From assembly GCF_001422545.1 (NCBI RefSeq), contig NZ_LMLE01000008.1, positions 463,809 through 527,808 of the forward strand: DNA of 64,000 nucleotides. The letters run 5' to 3'. The notes below the pieces were generated by a model. It was not told the DNA's origin and did not search any database. It was given only the letters and a program-made list of their open reading frames with translations. Shown one piece after another: positions 32,938 through 42,320 of the stretch. The position numbers and the translations under genes are program-made. Numbering within the stretch: position 1 is the stretch's first letter; the number at the start of each line of letters is the position of its first letter. The DNA is from Pedobacter sp. Leaf41. GTDB lineage: Bacteria > Bacteroidota > Bacteroidia > Sphingobacteriales > Sphingobacteriaceae.

Positions 32938-34020
32938 TTATTTGGAATCTCTTTTAACGTGGTCTATCAATTGCTGGAAACTGGCATTCCCTTCTAAGGT
33001 ATTTAGCAAATCGATTTGGCCTCGGTCAAAGTAAACAGATAGGCGTAAAACGGGTAAGGCGAGCTTTGGCTCAAACATAGTTCCTGGGGCAAAGCCAGGT
33101 TCATTGTTTTTCGCTCTATCCCGATCAAACTTAACCGTTGTACGCACATATTCCTCATGCTGCTTTTCGCCTTTCATATACGGAATTAACCAATCAACAC
33201 TTTTTTGTATCGAAGAGCCGGTGCCGGATTGATAGGTGTAAAAATTTTCGCCTTTTGCCCGATCAATCATAATGGCGAGCTCGAGCATAGGTTCCAGGTC
33301 ATAAATATGATAGTGCATAGCGTCACGTTCTTTAAAATCTAAACTGGTACCGTCAGCATGCAAATTGATATTAATATGCTGCTTTAATTTTTCAATTGTC
33401 CAATCGATCAATGCCTTGTCGTTTAGGGTGTAGCCAATTTCCCCTACAACCTTTAGTCGGTGTGCATTCCAGTTATTAATAGCAGTGCCTCTTCCGGCTT
33501 GCATTCGCTTGCTGTTAATCTCTGCCAAAGCAGTTTCCTTTAGCCAGTTTTCGATCAGTGCCTTATCGTTACCACCAATTAAATCTTTGATGAGATCATA
33601 GGCTTCAACCGCTTTATCCAAATTGGTATCGTCTATTGGGTTACCATTTGGCTGGTTAATTTTTGCCCATGCGATTAAGAAGGACAAAGATTTGTCTAAA
33701 TATTGTTTATTTCCATTAAGCCTATATTGTAGCGCAAGCGTATACATTTTATTCATATCGGCCAGGGCTTGCTGAGTTTTTACCTTTTTTGGATTTCCTT
33801 TCAATAGACCTTCAGTCCTGATCGTATCAATCGGATTTGGTTGTTCCAGAAGAAAAGAAGAAGCCAGTTTTTCAAAACTATGGTAAAGCTTTTTATTCTT
33901 CTCCGTTGATGAATTTTCCAATTTCAAGGTCGATATCTCCTTTTGATTAAGACTGACAATTTGTGTAAAACCTGAAAACGAAGCCACTAGAATCAGTACT
34001 GTAATCACAAACTTTCTCAT
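32938..34020 (-). CDS. Alginate-lyase-family polysaccharide lyase
   Basis: This is a secreted 360-residue protein, with the signal peptide ending near SFSGFTQ. It is an (alpha/alpha)n-barrel protein of the alginate_lyase family (PF05426, PL5-like). The candidate active-site elements are NNWNAH (182-187), with an asparagine-histidine pair, and RDAMHYHIYDL (about 232-242), carrying histidine and tyrosine. It most likely cleaves an uronate-rich polymer by beta-elimination, but the polymer is not known and could be a self-made exopolysaccharide. It stands alone, convergent with nothing and divergent from the YfhO gene. Confidence 0.83.
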   Translation of the reverse strand: MRKFVITVLILVASFSGFTQIVSLNQKEISTLKLENSSTEKNKKLYHSFEKLASSFLLEQPNPIDTIRTEGLLKGNPKKVKTQQALADMNKMYTLALQYRLNGNKQYLDKSLSFLIAWAKINQPNGNPIDDTNLDKAVEAYDLIKDLIGGNDKALIENWLKETALAEINSKRMQAGRGTAINNWNAHRLKVVGEIGYTLNDKALIDWTIEKLKQHININLHADGTSLDFKERDAMHYHIYDLEPMLELAIMIDRAKGENFYTYQSGTGSSIQKSVDWLIPYMKGEKQHEEYVRTTVKFDRDRAKNNEPGFAPGTMFEPKLALPVLRLSVYFDRGQIDLLNTLEGNASFQQLIDHVKRDSK

Positions 34021-34113
34021 AATAAAAGGGTTGAAATGTAAATTGATAATACAAAACTAAATTTTTATTCCACTCGCATTTAATTAATTCCTTTTTTATC
34101 CCGCCCAAATTTT

Positions 34114-34121
34114 TATTTTTG
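34114..34121 (+). promoter_or_regulatory. Possible -7 element for the YfhO gene
   Basis: TATTTTTG fits TAnnTTTG about 28 bases before the ATG at 34150. A matching TTG upstream is lacking. Confidence 0.35.
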
Positions 34122-34149
34122 ACGTTCGTTTAAACTTAAACAAACCTTA

Positions 34150-36660
34150 ATGAATAACTGGTTTAATAAAAATGGCATCCACCTCGCCATTATTGCATTT
34201 TTTGTAGTCATTACCTTTGCCTACTTCAGTCCTGTTTTGCAGGGAAAAGCGCCACAACAAGGCGATGTTTTGCAGGCAAAAGCCATGCAGAAAGAGATTA
34301 TGGATGTAAAGGCTGCAACTGGGAAAGGTCCGCTTTGGACTAACCAGATGTTTGGGGGCATGCCAGCTTATCAAATATGGGTTCAATATCCATTAAATAT
34401 TACCACTTACGGTATCGATTTAATTAAAGGTGTATTTCCTGATCCTGTCGGTACAGTGATTTTATATTTGTTGGGCGCTTATTTACTCTTCTGCGTACTC
34501 AAAATTAATCCTTGGCTTGCTGCCGCAGGAGCGATTGCATTCGCATTTACTTCATATAACTTTATCATAATTGCCGCCGGGCACAGTAATAAAGCATTGG
34601 CCATCGGTTTCTTTGCACCTATTTTAGCCTCAATCATCCTGGTTTTAAGAGGAAGATATTTAGTTGGAGCAAGTTTATTGGCGCTGTTTATGGCTTTGGA
34701 AATCCGTTCCAACCATATTCAAATGACTTATTATCTTTTTATAGCGTTGTTTTTTTTAGCTTGCATTGAATTATATCATGCATACAAAGCCAAACAATTG
34801 TCCACTTTTGGTAAATCAATTGGCTGGGCAGCTGCGGGAATTATTTTAGCAGTTATGGTTAACGCAGGTACACTTTGGACGACTTATGAATATGGTAAAG
34901 AAACCATTCGTGGAAAATCAAATTTAACAACTGATAAATCGGAGCCTGCAAACGGTTTAGACAAAGAATATGCTTACCAATGGAGCCAGGGTGTGGGCGA
35001 GAGTTTCACCTTTTTAATCCCTAATTTATATGGTGGTGCCAGTGGAGGGCAATTAAATCCTGACGGTAAATTTATTAAGATCTTGCAAGACGGAACAGTA
35101 TCAAATGTTTTAGGTCCAATATATGGTCAGGATACTGAGAAAGCATTAAATGCGATAGCTCAAAATGCAGGTTCAAATTACTGGGGTGATAAACCAGGTA
35201 CTTCCGGGCCATATTATTTTGGAGCGATTATATGTTTTCTTTTTGTATTTGGCTTGTTTATCGTAAAACACCGTTGGAAATGGTGGATATTGGGAACCAG
35301 TATCCTGTTGTTGTTCCTTTCTTTTGGACAAAATCTTCCAATAATTTCCGATCTTTTCTTTGACTACCTGCCTGGCTATAATAAATTCAGGGCCGTAGAA
35401 TCTATTCTCGCTGTTGTGGGATTATTGGTTCCGCTACTGGCCATACTTGCAGTTAAAGAAGCACAAGACGGAAAGTATGATCAAAAATATCTGGTTCAGC
35501 GCCTTACCTGGTCTGCAGGTATTACCGGTGGTTTTGCACTTTTGGTTGCGATAGCCCCAACTGTATTTTTCAGCTTCACCAGTTCAACACAAGCACAATT
35601 AACAACCTGGTTAAATCAGATCACACAAAATAATACTTCACTTACTGCTCAAATATTGGCAGCGGTAAAAGAAGACCGCGTGAGCCTGGCCCGTGCTGAT
35701 GCTTTACGTACTTTGCTTTTCATCGCTATCGGCTTTGGCTTAACCTGGGCATTTATCACCAAAAAGATGAACATGCAACTGGCGTTTGGCTTGTTGGCAG
35801 TATTTATCTTAATTGATTTATGGCAGGTTGATCGCCGCTACTTAAACAATCAAAACTTTGTTGCAAAATCAGATCTCGAAAATCATTATCAACCACGTGA
35901 TGTAGACAACTTTATTTCTGCTGATAAGGATCCAAACTTTAGGGTTTTTGACTTATCGCTGGGCGATCCATTCAAAAGTGCTGAAACTTCGTTTTTCCAT
36001 AAAACTGTTGGGGGTTTCCACTCCGCCAGGTTAAAACGTTTCCAGGAGCTGGTTGATCATCAGTTAACAAAAAGCATCAATCAAGATGTTTTGGATATGT
36101 TAAATACCAAATACATTATCACCCAGGATCCGCAAAACGGCTCTTATAAGATGCAGCGCAATGCTACAGCTGCGGGTAATGCATGGTTTGTACAAAGTGT
36201 TCAATATGCTAAAAATGCCGATGAAGAGATGAAAGCAATCAGCAGCTTTGATGCAAAAAAAGAGGCGATTGTTGATGAACAGTATAAATCATTAATCGAT
36301 ACCAAACGTTTGGGTACAGGTGTAGAAGGGTTTATTAAACTAACTAAATACACGCCAGACCATTTAACTTATGAATATTCTTCAGCAAAAGATGTGATTG
36401 CCGTTTTCTCTGAGATTTACTACAACAAAGGTTGGAAAATGTATATCGATGAGGTTGAAAAGCCTTATTTCAGGGCTGACTACATTCTTCGAGCTGCACA
36501 ACTTGAAGGTGGAAATCATAAAGTAGAATTTATCTTTCACCCAACTTCTTATTATGTAGGAGAAAATATCTCATTGGCAGGTTCAATTTTATTGCTTGCT
36601 GGTTTGGGCTTCGGGTTTTACTCAGAAAACAAGAAGAAAAAGAAGACAGTTGAAGGTTGA
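34150..36660 (+). CDS. YfhO family membrane protein
   Basis: This is a polytopic membrane protein of 836 residues of the YfhO family, which is linked to glycosylation of lipoteichoic acid in Firmicutes; in Bacteroidota its role is undefined. The first hydrophobic helix starts at residue 9, the early periplasmic loop carries GPLWTNQMFGGMPAYQ with the conserved GGMP, about 12 helices run to residue 560, and a soluble C-terminal domain (570-805) precedes one last helix. It may act as a GT-C glycosyltransferase, but this is inference. It is the only gene on its transcript, followed by a hairpin at 36725. Confidence 0.87.
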   Translation: MNNWFNKNGIHLAIIAFFVVITFAYFSPVLQGKAPQQGDVLQAKAMQKEIMDVKAATGKGPLWTNQMFGGMPAYQIWVQYPLNITTYGIDLIKGVFPDPVGTVILYLLGAYLLFCVLKINPWLAAAGAIAFAFTSYNFIIIAAGHSNKALAIGFFAPILASIILVLRGRYLVGASLLALFMALEIRSNHIQMTYYLFIALFFLACIELYHAYKAKQLSTFGKSIGWAAAGIILAVMVNAGTLWTTYEYGKETIRGKSNLTTDKSEPANGLDKEYAYQWSQGVGESFTFLIPNLYGGASGGQLNPDGKFIKILQDGTVSNVLGPIYGQDTEKALNAIAQNAGSNYWGDKPGTSGPYYFGAIICFLFVFGLFIVKHRWKWWILGTSILLLFLSFGQNLPIISDLFFDYLPGYNKFRAVESILAVVGLLVPLLAILAVKEAQDGKYDQKYLVQRLTWSAGITGGFALLVAIAPTVFFSFTSSTQAQLTTWLNQITQNNTSLTAQILAAVKEDRVSLARADALRTLLFIAIGFGLTWAFITKKMNMQLAFGLLAVFILIDLWQVDRRYLNNQNFVAKSDLENHYQPRDVDNFISADKDPNFRVFDLSLGDPFKSAETSFFHKTVGGFHSARLKRFQELVDHQLTKSINQDVLDMLNTKYIITQDPQNGSYKMQRNATAAGNAWFVQSVQYAKNADEEMKAISSFDAKKEAIVDEQYKSLIDTKRLGTGVEGFIKLTKYTPDHLTYEYSSAKDVIAVFSEIYYNKGWKMYIDEVEKPYFRADYILRAAQLEGGNHKVEFIFHPTSYYVGENISLAGSILLLAGLGFGFYSENKKKKKTVEG

Positions 36661-36724
36661 CGGATTAGCTTATCATTCGATTAAACGAATTAAAAGTCTG
36701 TTTAAAGCAGGCGCTAAGAAAATA

Positions 36725-36785
36725 AAAAGTCATCTGATGAATTTAAGCACAAGGCTATGTTCATTGGATGACTTTTGTGTTTTTG
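36725..36785 (+). terminator. Probable terminator after the YfhO gene
   Basis: AAAAGTCATC pairs with GATGACTTTT across a 32-nt loop in which TGAATTT and related bases add some pairing; GTGTTTTTG follows. The long loop makes this less certain than the other terminators. Confidence 0.6.
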
Positions 36786-36905
36786 AAAAGTTATCTTCCC
36801 CGGTGATCAGCCCTTTTTATCCTTAAAGCAGTTACAATAGGCAACTTCACCTGCGGTTTTAACATCCTTTATCATTTCGAAGAATAATTTAACAGTCTCG
36901 TAACA

Positions 36906-36934
36906 TTTGGTTGATAAACAGTGTCTTACATTTG
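36906..36934 (+). promoter_or_regulatory. Bacteroidota-type promoter for the small ORF at 36954
   Basis: TTTG (36906-36909), 17 bases, TACATTTG (36927-36934) is a full consensus match within the YfhO-LpxH spacer. Transcription would begin about 12 bases before the ATG at 36954. Confidence 0.7.
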
Positions 36935-36953
36935 TAATGTAAAATCAGATGAT

Positions 36954-37049
36954 ATGCTAGAGTCATTCTTCGCCGTTTGCTTGTTAATTATTGTACTTTA
37001 TTTCTTTAGTCCTTTTGAGGTTAAACTTGATGAGGAAGAAGAGTGGTAG
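36954..37049 (+). CDS. Small membrane peptide, 31 residues
   Basis: The frame encodes 31 residues: a short N-terminal MLESFF, a hydrophobic helix (about residues 5-20, with VCLLIIVLYFF) and an acidic tail ending DEEEEW. It is too short for ordinary ORF lists but has its own consensus promoter 17-20 bases upstream and ends cleanly before the metallophosphatase gene. Such a single-helix peptide with an acidic tail could regulate a membrane enzyme. It is not recognised, and no homology is claimed. Confidence 0.55.
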   Translation: MLESFFAVCLLIIVLYFFSPFEVKLDEEEEW

Positions 37050-37120
37050 GATAATCTTCAATATTTTTAAACTGCTTCATTCAGGCGGTAATAAATTCTT
37101 CTCCCCTAAATTTCCCGGTT

Positions 37121-37975
37121 ATGGATAAAAGAACCATTGATGTAGTCGTAATTTCCGATGTACATTTGGGCACCTACGGCTGTCATGCCAAAGAGCTTCT
37201 CAAGTATTTGAAAAGTATTAAACCTACAACCCTTATCCTAAACGGCGACATCATCGATATCTGGCAGTTTAGTAAAAGCTATTGGCCCGAATCGCACATG
37301 AAGGTGATCCGCAAGCTGATGAAGTTTGTATCTGAAGGGGTTCAGGTGTATTATTTAACCGGAAATCACGATGAAATGCTAAGGAAGTTTGATGGGATGG
37401 AGATGGGCAGCTTTCACCTCCAGAATAAATTGATTTTAGAGCTCGACGGTAAAAAAGCCTGGTTCTTCCATGGAGATGTTTTCGATGTGACGATGCAACA
37501 CTCTAAATGGTTAGCTAAAATGGGCGCCGTTGGCTATGATACATTGATCTTAATCAACAGCTTCGTAAACTGGATCCTCAACGCTTTTGGTCGTGAGAAA
37601 ATGAGTTTCTCGAAGAAAATTAAAGCGAAGTTTAAAGATGCTGTAAAGTTTATCAACAGCTTTGAACAAACCGCTGCCGAATTGGCCATCGAGAAGGGAT
37701 ACAACTACGTGGTATGTGGACATATTCATCAGGCAGAAAAAAGGAATATCGCAACTGAAGATGGTCAGGTAACGTATCTGAACAGTGGTGACTGGGTTGA
37801 AAGCTTAACTGCTTTAGAGTATCAAGATCAAAGTTGGACCATTTTTAAATACAATCATATAGATTTTATCAAAGATGAATTAGATGAGGGGATCTTATCA
37901 GATGCTGAAGATTTAAAAAGTAAACTCGATGTAAACATACTTTTACAACATATTAAGTATGAAATTGCTCAATAA
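37121..37975 (+). CDS. Metallophosphatase, UDP-2,3-diacylglucosamine diphosphatase-like (LpxH type)
   Basis: This is a calcineurin-like phosphoesterase of 284 residues. All five metal-binding blocks are present: ISDVHLG (11-17), NGDIIDIW (41-48), GNHDE (81-85), FHGDVFD and CGHIHQAE. The domain layout and the SKSYWP insertion resemble LpxH, which removes UMP from UDP-diacylglucosamine in lipid A assembly, but sequence alone does not settle the substrate and other Bacteroidota relatives carry the same annotation. It lies 20 bases upstream of a glycosyltransferase gene, which it accompanies in related genomes, consistent with an envelope function. Confidence 0.8.
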   Translation: MDKRTIDVVVISDVHLGTYGCHAKELLKYLKSIKPTTLILNGDIIDIWQFSKSYWPESHMKVIRKLMKFVSEGVQVYYLTGNHDEMLRKFDGMEMGSFHLQNKLILELDGKKAWFFHGDVFDVTMQHSKWLAKMGAVGYDTLILINSFVNWILNAFGREKMSFSKKIKAKFKDAVKFINSFEQTAAELAIEKGYNYVVCGHIHQAEKRNIATEDGQVTYLNSGDWVESLTALEYQDQSWTIFKYNHIDFIKDELDEGILSDAEDLKSKLDVNILLQHIKYEIAQ

Positions 37976-37995
37976 TTTTAGATATTCGGGCACAA

Positions 37996-38985
37996 ATGAA
38001 AATACTTTACGCAATTCAGGGAACAGGAAACGGTCACATTAGCAGGGCGAGGGAAATTATTCCATTGCTTCAAAAATATGGCGAACTCGATATTTTAGTG
38101 AGCGGGACACAGGCTGATGTTAAACTTAGCCAACCGGTGAAATATCAGTTACATGGCTTCAGCTTCATTTTTGGAAAAAAAGGTGGTGTTGATCATTTTG
38201 CTACCTGGTTAAGCATGAATCTTTTTCGTTTCAGAAAAGACATGAAGCAATTGCCCTTGAAAGAGTATGATCTGATTGTGAACGACTTCGAGCCGGTAAG
38301 TGCCTGGGCTTGTAAACTGCAGGGAATTGACTGCGTTTCGCTTAGTCACCAGGCCGCCTTTAAATCGAAAAAAGTACCGCGACCGAGAACTTTGGATTGG
38401 GGAAAGTTGATTTTGAGCCGTTATGCGCCAACCAAATACCACATTGGATTTCACTTTGATCGATACGATACCTTTATTCATACCCCAGTAATCAGGGCTG
38501 AAATTAGGGCAATAAGAAGTGAGAATCTGGGCCACTATACTGTTTACTTACCAGCGGTTGATGATAAGAGGTTAGTTCAGTTATTTTCACAAATTCCCCA
38601 AGTGAAATGGGAAGTTTTCTCTAAACATAGTAAAGAAGCTTACACGCACGAAAATGTTTCTGTACAGCCTGTAAATAATGAAAAGTTTAACAAAAGCCTG
38701 GCTACCTGCGAAGGTTTATTTACCGGTGGGGGTTTCGAAGGACCAGCGGAAGCACTGTATTTAAAGAAAAAGTTACTGGTAGCACCAATGCGCTTCCAGT
38801 TTGAGCAACAATGCAATGCCTATGCGCTCAAGCAATTTGGCTTGCCGGTAATCTGGGGAAGCACAAGAAATTGGTTGCCCATTGTTAAAGATTGGGTTAA
38901 TAATCCGCAGAAACATGAATTTAATTTCCCTGATGAAACGGAAAAGATTATTGATGATATGGTGAAAAAATATGCGAGGGTGTAG
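37996..38985 (+). CDS. GT-B type glycosyltransferase (MurG/UGT-like)
   Basis: This 329-residue protein begins MKILYAIQGTGNGHISRAREI, the glycine-rich acceptor-side loop (GTGNGHISRA) typical of MurG/GT28-like and MGT transferases. The donor half contains GLFTGGGFEGPAEALYLKKKLL, the usual nucleotide-sugar binding segment, followed by QFEQQCNAYALKQFG. The family is uncharacterised in Bacteroidota and lacks membrane segments. It is probably co-transcribed with the upstream LpxH-like phosphatase (20-base spacing), suggesting lipid or glycan assembly at the inner membrane. Confidence 0.83.
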   Translation: MKILYAIQGTGNGHISRAREIIPLLQKYGELDILVSGTQADVKLSQPVKYQLHGFSFIFGKKGGVDHFATWLSMNLFRFRKDMKQLPLKEYDLIVNDFEPVSAWACKLQGIDCVSLSHQAAFKSKKVPRPRTLDWGKLILSRYAPTKYHIGFHFDRYDTFIHTPVIRAEIRAIRSENLGHYTVYLPAVDDKRLVQLFSQIPQVKWEVFSKHSKEAYTHENVSVQPVNNEKFNKSLATCEGLFTGGGFEGPAEALYLKKKLLVAPMRFQFEQQCNAYALKQFGLPVIWGSTRNWLPIVKDWVNNPQKHEFNFPDETEKIIDDMVKKYARV

Positions 38986-39034
38986 TTTTTCGTCTGGAGT
39001 TCGTAGTGTTAAGTCCTTAGTCTGGGGCTAAAGG

Positions 39035-39092
39035 TTGCTCCTTGCTCATTATTCCTTACTCCTTATTCATTGCTCCTTGCTCATTATTCCTT
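39035..39092. repeat. Pyrimidine-rich direct repeat
   Basis: A 23-bp unit TTGCTCCTTGCTCATTATTC plus CTT occurs exactly twice, at 39035-39057 and 39070-39092, a 35-bp period. Degenerate CTCCTT and CTTGCTC words continue to about 39125. The strand is almost free of purines, and there is no coding sequence. Confidence 0.85.
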
Positions 39093-39166
39093 TCTCCTTC
39101 CTCTTTCATCCTTGCTCTTTGTCCTTTCAGCTTTTTATCTTTACTTTGCCTACTCTTTAAAAAGGC

Positions 39167-40147
39167 ATGATTAATCAGTTTCGACAGTTAAATCCTATTA
39201 ACCTCTTGTTTCTATTGGCTTACACATTTTTGATGCGTATTGCCATTTTTTATGAAACGCCAAGTCAGCTGAATTTTGATTTTTTGGAGCCTTTTGCCCG
39301 ATTGTTGATCAACATTGATTTAGATAATGCATTTTCGGCTTCAGCCAATATCTTTTTCGCGGCAGTAATCGTTTTTTCACAGGCCTTAATTTTTAATAGA
39401 GTTATCAATAACCACAATTTGTTGGCTAAACCAAGCTTTTTGCCTGCATTAATGTACATCACCGGCATGAGCTTATTCATGCCCTTCATGATTTTAAGTC
39501 CTGCGTTGATCGCTAATTTCTTATTGATCTGGGTGATTGATAAATTTTTAAAATTGGGCAAGAGCGCAAATTCCATTACCACAGTTTTTGATATCGGAAT
39601 GATCATTGGCATTGGAACATTGATCTATTTCCCTTTCATGGCCATGTTGCTGATGATTTTTTTAGCGCTTTTGCTTTTTAGATCTTTTAATTGGCGGGAG
39701 TGGATTGCCGGCCTCGTTGGATTTATCACCGTGTTTTTCTTTCTTGCTGTATTTTATTATTGGCGTGATAACCTATCCTCCTTTTACCAGATCTGGAAAC
39801 CTTTGGGCAATAAGTTTCCTTCTGTTTTTCAGGTGAACTATAACGATTATCTTGTACTGATTCCGGTCGCTATTATTATCGTTCTGGCATCTTTACAACT
39901 GCGTGAAAACTTTTTCAGAAGCTTTATCAGCACACGGAAAGGATTTCAATTGCTTTTTTTTATGTTCATTGTTGCAGGTGCCAGTTTCTATTTAAAACCA
40001 AACTTCCGGATCTGGCATTTTCTACTCTGCGTACCGCCAGGATCAGTATTGCTGGCTTATTATTTTAGCAATGCGAAAAAGCGTTGGTTTTACGAAACAC
40101 TCTTCGTTTTATTTGTCCTATCTATACAATACTTTCTTTTTGTTTAA
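39167..40147 (+). CDS. DUF6427-like polytopic membrane protein
   Basis: This 326-residue protein is mostly hydrophobic, with about ten helices. The opening MINQFRQLNPINLLFLLAYTF and the central RSFNWREWIAGLVGF fit the DUF6427 family, a Bacteroidota group without known function. No catalytic motif is visible. It lies 144 bases before coaX, far enough to suggest a separate promoter. Confidence 0.75.
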   Translation: MINQFRQLNPINLLFLLAYTFLMRIAIFYETPSQLNFDFLEPFARLLINIDLDNAFSASANIFFAAVIVFSQALIFNRVINNHNLLAKPSFLPALMYITGMSLFMPFMILSPALIANFLLIWVIDKFLKLGKSANSITTVFDIGMIIGIGTLIYFPFMAMLLMIFLALLLFRSFNWREWIAGLVGFITVFFFLAVFYYWRDNLSSFYQIWKPLGNKFPSVFQVNYNDYLVLIPVAIIIVLASLQLRENFFRSFISTRKGFQLLFFMFIVAGASFYLKPNFRIWHFLLCVPPGSVLLAYYFSNAKKRWFYETLFVLFVLSIQYFLFV

Positions 40148-40291
40148 CCTTTTTTAACAAAATACTAGATCAAAACTTAACAAAGATTGATAGCTTTGTG
40201 GCAGGATTTTGCGATTAATGCTTTTTGGATTGTAATTCGCTTGATAGAGATAGGTAGTGTATCAAACAAATTTTCGTGTTAAAATACATAA

Positions 40292-41026
40292 ATGCATAGT
40301 TTAAGCATTGATATAGGTAATTCATCGGCGAAGGTGGCTGTTTTTGCAGGAAAAGAAATCGTTCATCATCAGCGGTTGGCTAAGCTGGGTATTTTAGATC
40401 TTGGTCAGCTGATCGACAAGTTCTCGCCCAAAAAATCAATCATCAGCAGTGTAAATCAAGAGATTGGAGCGCTGGAGGAATATCTAAAAAAACACACTCA
40501 ATACGTCCGATTTTCTGCGACCCTAACTAAAGGCGTTACGAATAGGTACGAAACACCGATAACCCTTGGATTAGATAGATGGGCAGGAATTTTAGGCGCA
40601 AATAGTTTATTCGCGAAAAATGCTTGCCTGGTGGTTGATGCCGGAACCTGTATCACTTATGATCTGCTTACCAGCAAAAAAGAATATTTTGGCGGAAGTA
40701 TAAGCCCCGGGATCACCATGCGTTTTAAAGCTGTACATGAGTACACGGGGAGATTGCCTCTGATAGATTGGAGTGCAAAGGAAGCCATACCAGAAGGCAA
40801 GGATACGCAATCGGCCATAAAAAATGGTGTTTTGCAAGGAATTATAAATGAAATTGAAGGCTTTATCGCCTTAAATAATATAAAAGAAAGTGCTTTAAAG
40901 GTGATTATAACAGGCGGCGATGCTAATTTTTTGTATAAGCAATTACAAAACAGCATCTTTGCGCCTCAAATTATACAAGATCCCTATATCGTATTAAAAG
41001 GATTAAATGAAGCTATTGCAGATTAA
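40292..41026 (+). CDS. coaX: Type III pantothenate kinase
   Basis: CoaX phosphorylates pantothenate, the first committed step of coenzyme A synthesis. This 244-residue protein has the ASKHA phosphate-binding loop DIGNSSAK (7-14), the family motif GLDRWAG (93-99) and VVDAGTCITYD (114-124), including the catalytic aspartate. The second half carries GGSISPGI and TGGDANFL. It lacks the classic CoaA or CoaW form, as is usual for Bacteroidota. It heads a tight run with an outer-membrane protein gene that starts just after its stop codon, then lptC. Confidence 0.94.
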   Translation: MHSLSIDIGNSSAKVAVFAGKEIVHHQRLAKLGILDLGQLIDKFSPKKSIISSVNQEIGALEEYLKKHTQYVRFSATLTKGVTNRYETPITLGLDRWAGILGANSLFAKNACLVVDAGTCITYDLLTSKKEYFGGSISPGITMRFKAVHEYTGRLPLIDWSAKEAIPEGKDTQSAIKNGVLQGIINEIEGFIALNNIKESALKVIITGGDANFLYKQLQNSIFAPQIIQDPYIVLKGLNEAIAD

Positions 41027-41027
41027 A

Positions 41028-42320
41028 ATGTACAAAAGAATCAATTATATTGCAGCCATACTCGTTCTAGTTTGTGGTTTAGGTGCTCAAGCGCAGGTTA
41101 CCACTTCATCTCCATATTCAAGGTATGGACTTGGAAATATCAAGGGTTCATTGTTGCCACAGTTAAGGGCTATGGGCGGTATTTCTACTGCAGTAAATTC
41201 TATTACAGGATTTAATAATATCAACATGCAAAATCCTGCATCGTATTCAGCCATCACTTTAACTACTATTGATGTAGGCATGAGTGCAGGCTTAACCAGT
41301 TTAACCCGAAATAGCTTAAGCGAAACCAGTTTTAATGCTACTTTCAGCCACCTGGCATTTGCCATTCCGGTAAGTAGAAGATCGGCATTCAGTTTTGGAA
41401 TCCTTCCTTATTCTGATTTAGGTTATTCTTACAGAAACAAGGTGAAAATTGATACCACCAGCGTAGATCAACTTTATGAAGGCGAAGGTGGTTTGTCAAA
41501 AGCCTATATCGGTTATGGCTATCGAATTGGCGATCACTTAAGAATTGGTGCCAATGCAGAATACATTTTTGGTAATCTTCAAACAACAAGAGCAACTGAA
41601 TATGCCCTTGCAGGTGCAATTAATGCAAAACTTCAAAATAAAAATAGCGTAGGTGGCTTAAATGTTTCCTATGGTATTCAATATGATTTTAATGTTGGCA
41701 AAAGAACATCAGTAACCTTGGGCTACTCAGGAAGTAACTCTGGTAAGTTAAATTCTAACCAAACATTTTTTGCTACCCAATACACCAGAGATGCTGCTGG
41801 TAATGAAAGTACTGCACTTGATACTTTAAATTCGGTAGATAACGGAAAATCAAACTTGACTTTACCATTAACGCACAATTTCGGGATCTCCATAAAACAA
41901 AGTGATAAATGGTTAATTGGAGCCGATTTTAGAATGAGCAAATGGGCTGCAACGAGTATCAACAATATAAATTCTGGCTTGCAGGATAGCTGGGGTGCCT
42001 CATTGGGTGGGCAATGGACACCAGATGCAACTTCATATAATAGTTATATGAAACGTATCGATTATCGTTTAGGCGTAAATTACGATAAAACCTACATTCA
42101 GATTAATAATCAGGATATCAAACAAATGGGCGCTTCATTAGGATTTGGATTTCCATTGCCAAGCGCTAACGCAGGTTCGGCGTTCTACAAAATCAACTTC
42201 ACAACAGAAGTTGGTCAGCGGGGAACGGTAAGCAATAACCTCGTAAAAGAAAAATTCATTAACTTTCATTTAGGATTTACACTTAACGATACCTGGTTCC
42301 GTAGATATAGAGTTGATTAA
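41028..42320 (+). CDS. Predicted outer-membrane beta-barrel protein
   Basis: This is a 430-residue exported protein. The start is set at the ATG at 41028, where the signal peptide (MYKRINYIAAILVLVCGLGAQAQ, split as two 20-residue or shorter parts) begins; an upstream ATG at 41007 lies within coaX. The mature N-terminus SPYSRYGLGNI is typical of Bacteroidota outer-membrane proteins related to PorV/FadL-type barrels. The rest alternates aromatic and small residues, as in beta strands. It starts one base after the coaX stop and overlaps lptC by one base, so the three are one operon and the protein probably belongs to envelope biogenesis. Confidence 0.8.
   Translation: MYKRINYIAAILVLVCGLGAQAQVTTSSPYSRYGLGNIKGSLLPQLRAMGGISTAVNSITGFNNINMQNPASYSAITLTTIDVGMSAGLTSLTRNSLSETSFNATFSHLAFAIPVSRRSAFSFGILPYSDLGYSYRNKVKIDTTSVDQLYEGEGGLSKAYIGYGYRIGDHLRIGANAEYIFGNLQTTRATEYALAGAINAKLQNKNSVGGLNVSYGIQYDFNVGKRTSVTLGYSGSNSGKLNSNQTFFATQYTRDAAGNESTALDTLNSVDNGKSNLTLPLTHNFGISIKQSDKWLIGADFRMSKWAATSINNINSGLQDSWGASLGGQWTPDATSYNSYMKRIDYRLGVNYDKTYIQINNQDIKQMGASLGFGFPLPSANAGSAFYKINFTTEVGQRGTVSNNLVKEKFINFHLGFTLNDTWFRRYRVD

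Noticed and set aside
36596..36826. 76-residue plus-strand ORF overlapping the end of the YfhO gene
   Set aside because: It is out of frame with YfhO, shares its sequence for 65 bases, and reads basic and repetitive; the real feature in the spacer is the small ORF at 36954.
39035..39125. CRISPR-like array
   Set aside because: Only two exact units with short, non-unique spacers, no cas genes nearby, and purine-poor low complexity.
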